A DNA stretch of 48,079 nt from Prorocentrum cordatum (taxonomy: Eukaryota > Sar > Dinophyceae > Prorocentrales > Prorocentraceae). The stretch covers positions 1 through 48,079 of the forward strand of contig CAUYUJ010007235.1 of the NCBI GenBank assembly GCA_963575745.1. The letters are read 5' to 3'. Made by a program: the position numbers and the translations under genes. The notes under the pieces are model-generated. The model did not search any database. It worked only from the letters and a program-made list of their open reading frames with translations, and was not told the origin of the DNA. Position 1 is the first letter of the stretch. Every line of letters begins with the position of its first letter. Below, piece after piece: positions 46,850 through 48,079 of this stretch.

Positions 46850-47840
46850 GGATCAGCCGCGCTCCGGCCTCCCTGTCATTCGCATTCGCCTGTGTCGCTG
46901 TCGTCCTCTCCCTCCCCCGCCGTCGCCTTGTCTCCGTCCCCCAGCCAGCCGTGTGCACTGTCGAGGAACAAGCAGTCCTTGACGCTTCGCGTATCCCCAC
47001 AAGCCGCTGTCCCCCCTCCTGCGGCTGTCCCCCGCAGGAGGTGCACGGGCCCCCACCCACTGTTTGACTCTGCGGCTGTTAGCTGCGGCCGCCACCCACA
47101 GTGCGTGCGTGGCCCCCAGCACTCCCCCTGGGGCGCTGGGGCCAGTGCCAGCAGACACCAGGCCCCTCTCCCTGCGGCTGTCCCCCGCAGGAGGTGCTCG
47201 GGTCTACCACAGTGCAGCCGTGGCCTCTGCACCCATCGCTTTACGCTGGTTCCGTTCGCGGGCCATGGTCCGTGGTGCGTCGCCTGCTCGGACGGCACGC
47301 ACCGCCGATTGGGGGGTCCTCCGGATGCAGGGTTCCTGTTGGCATTTCTTTGGAGGCTGCTCGCCTGCGCGATGTGGTCACGCGATATTGTTCCTGACGA
47401 CGGCGGTGGTGTTCTGGCTCCACTTTCGGCACATGCTGTGTCGTAGCTGAGGAGAAGTTCGTCGAGGATGACGTCGTCGCAGTTGGGCGCTGTCGAACCA
47501 TTCGGCACGCGGTCTCGGCTGCCTTCAACTGCTGAGCGGCGTTGAGCCCAGGCGCGTAGTCTGCAATTTTCTGTTGCTCGCTCGCTGCACGCGCTTTCGT
47601 TCCTGACCGCGGCATTAAGGTCTTTGCTTGATTCTTGATCCTTGTGACGGCGCGCGGCTCTCCTGCTTGCGCTCGCGAACAAAGAGTGCCCCCCCACCAG
47701 TCCATCCCAAACCGACGGCCAGGCGAGTTGAAACGAGTTTGGAAGCGTAGGAGCGTAGGAGCAACGTGGGGGGATGTCGTTATCTCAGAGCGTGAATGAC
47801 CTACCCCGCTTTCGCTTCCAGGCAAAACCAAGTCATACCA
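46850..47840. other. region with ambiguous minus-strand frames
   Basis: Two overlapping minus-strand frames of 273 and 196 codons (46876-47697, 47241-47831) and a plus frame of 184 codons. The hairpin CCTGCGG-7 nt-CCGCAGG occurs twice (47021-47041 and 47176-47196) followed by AGGTGC, indicating repeat structure. Parts of the minus frame (SEQQKIADYAPGLNAAQQL) look weakly coding. No domain or splice pattern could be fixed. Confidence 0.3.
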
Positions 47841-48079
47841 CGCGCCTCCTCGTCAAGCGGCGTGACCAGTGCAGGCCGTAGTTAGGCATCGCTTGGTATC
47901 TCTTGGAAGCGAGGGTGGTCAAAAGCAGGGTCGGTTTGTTTGCCCCTATTATCGTTCGATGGGGGAGGGGGAGGCGGCGGAGGAGGAGGAGGAGGAGAAA
48001 GATGAGAAGGAGGCTGCGGTTGAGAAGGGGGAGGATGGATGATGGAAAAGGAGAAGGATTATGCATTTGCGGATGAGGA
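47841..48079. other. window end, spacer with GGA tract
   Basis: A short purine tract (about 47960-48000) and AG-rich sequence. No gene is supported. Confidence 0.4.

Noticed and set aside
46876-47697. 273-codon minus-strand gene
   Set aside because: Overlaps two other long frames in GC-rich DNA with hairpin repeats; no start context, splice sites or recognisable domain, so it is only mentioned as ambiguous.
1-48079. tRNA, rRNA or snRNA genes
   Set aside because: No T-loop GGTTCGAATCC-type motif with matching acceptor stem and no conserved rRNA segment was found on either strand by eye.

Overview
The window looks like nuclear DNA of a dinoflagellate. Four things suggest this: (1) Ty1/copia-type polyprotein fragments of the kind abundant in dinoflagellate genomes; (2) GC-rich, intron-broken exons with candidate GT, GC and also GA donors; (3) very long GGA/TCC, GCTATG and GAT microsatellites in introns and spacers; (4) a dispersed load of short inverted-repeat elements. 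No rRNA, tRNA, CRISPR array or bacterial operon was seen. The genus cannot be fixed from sequence alone.

Left part (1-23.9 kb): a multi-exon plus-strand gene of unknown function (exons about 2443-9012), a second series of exons (about 10.9-12.8 kb), a two-exon gene (15014-15963), an exon split by an insertion (19.1-19.7 kb) and a terminal exon with an acidic tail (about 23.3-23.59 kb). At least five families of 160-710 bp inverted-repeat elements lie in or between these exons, most with 5-bp target duplications. Several coincide exactly with introns, as expected of introners (introns born from transposon insertion). Introns and spacers also hold long purine or pyrimidine tracts.

Middle (23950-39334): a 15.4 kb decayed Ty1/copia-like LTR retrotransposon. 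Its LTRs are 271 and 270 bp, flanked by the target duplication CCGTT, with a tRNA-iMet-like primer-binding site abutting the 5' LTR. The internal order is gag/zinc-knuckle remnant, RING-H2-like domain, aspartic protease, a dinoflagellate-type extra region with a GxGG segment recalling cytosine methyltransferases, CxxC zinc ribbons, integrase (DDE), reverse transcriptase and RNase H. Stops and frameshifts show it is not intact. Scattered through the internal region are about twenty copies of a 13-14 nt mini-hairpin (consensus GCRGG-4 nt-CCYGC). Nearly all are readable as the pentapeptide A-G-x-P-A, with a variable loop and covarying stem. This is the most unusual signal in the window. Both LTRs also carry a 22-nt segment resembling the dinoflagellate spliced leader.

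Right part (39.3-48.1 kb): mostly spacer. It holds a decayed copy of the 23.3 kb exon, a dispersed CTTGGGGCC-type repeat module present in both orientations, an inverted pair of 18-bp minisatellites, a second copy of the GCATCG foldback element and long GGA tracts. No well-supported gene was found there.
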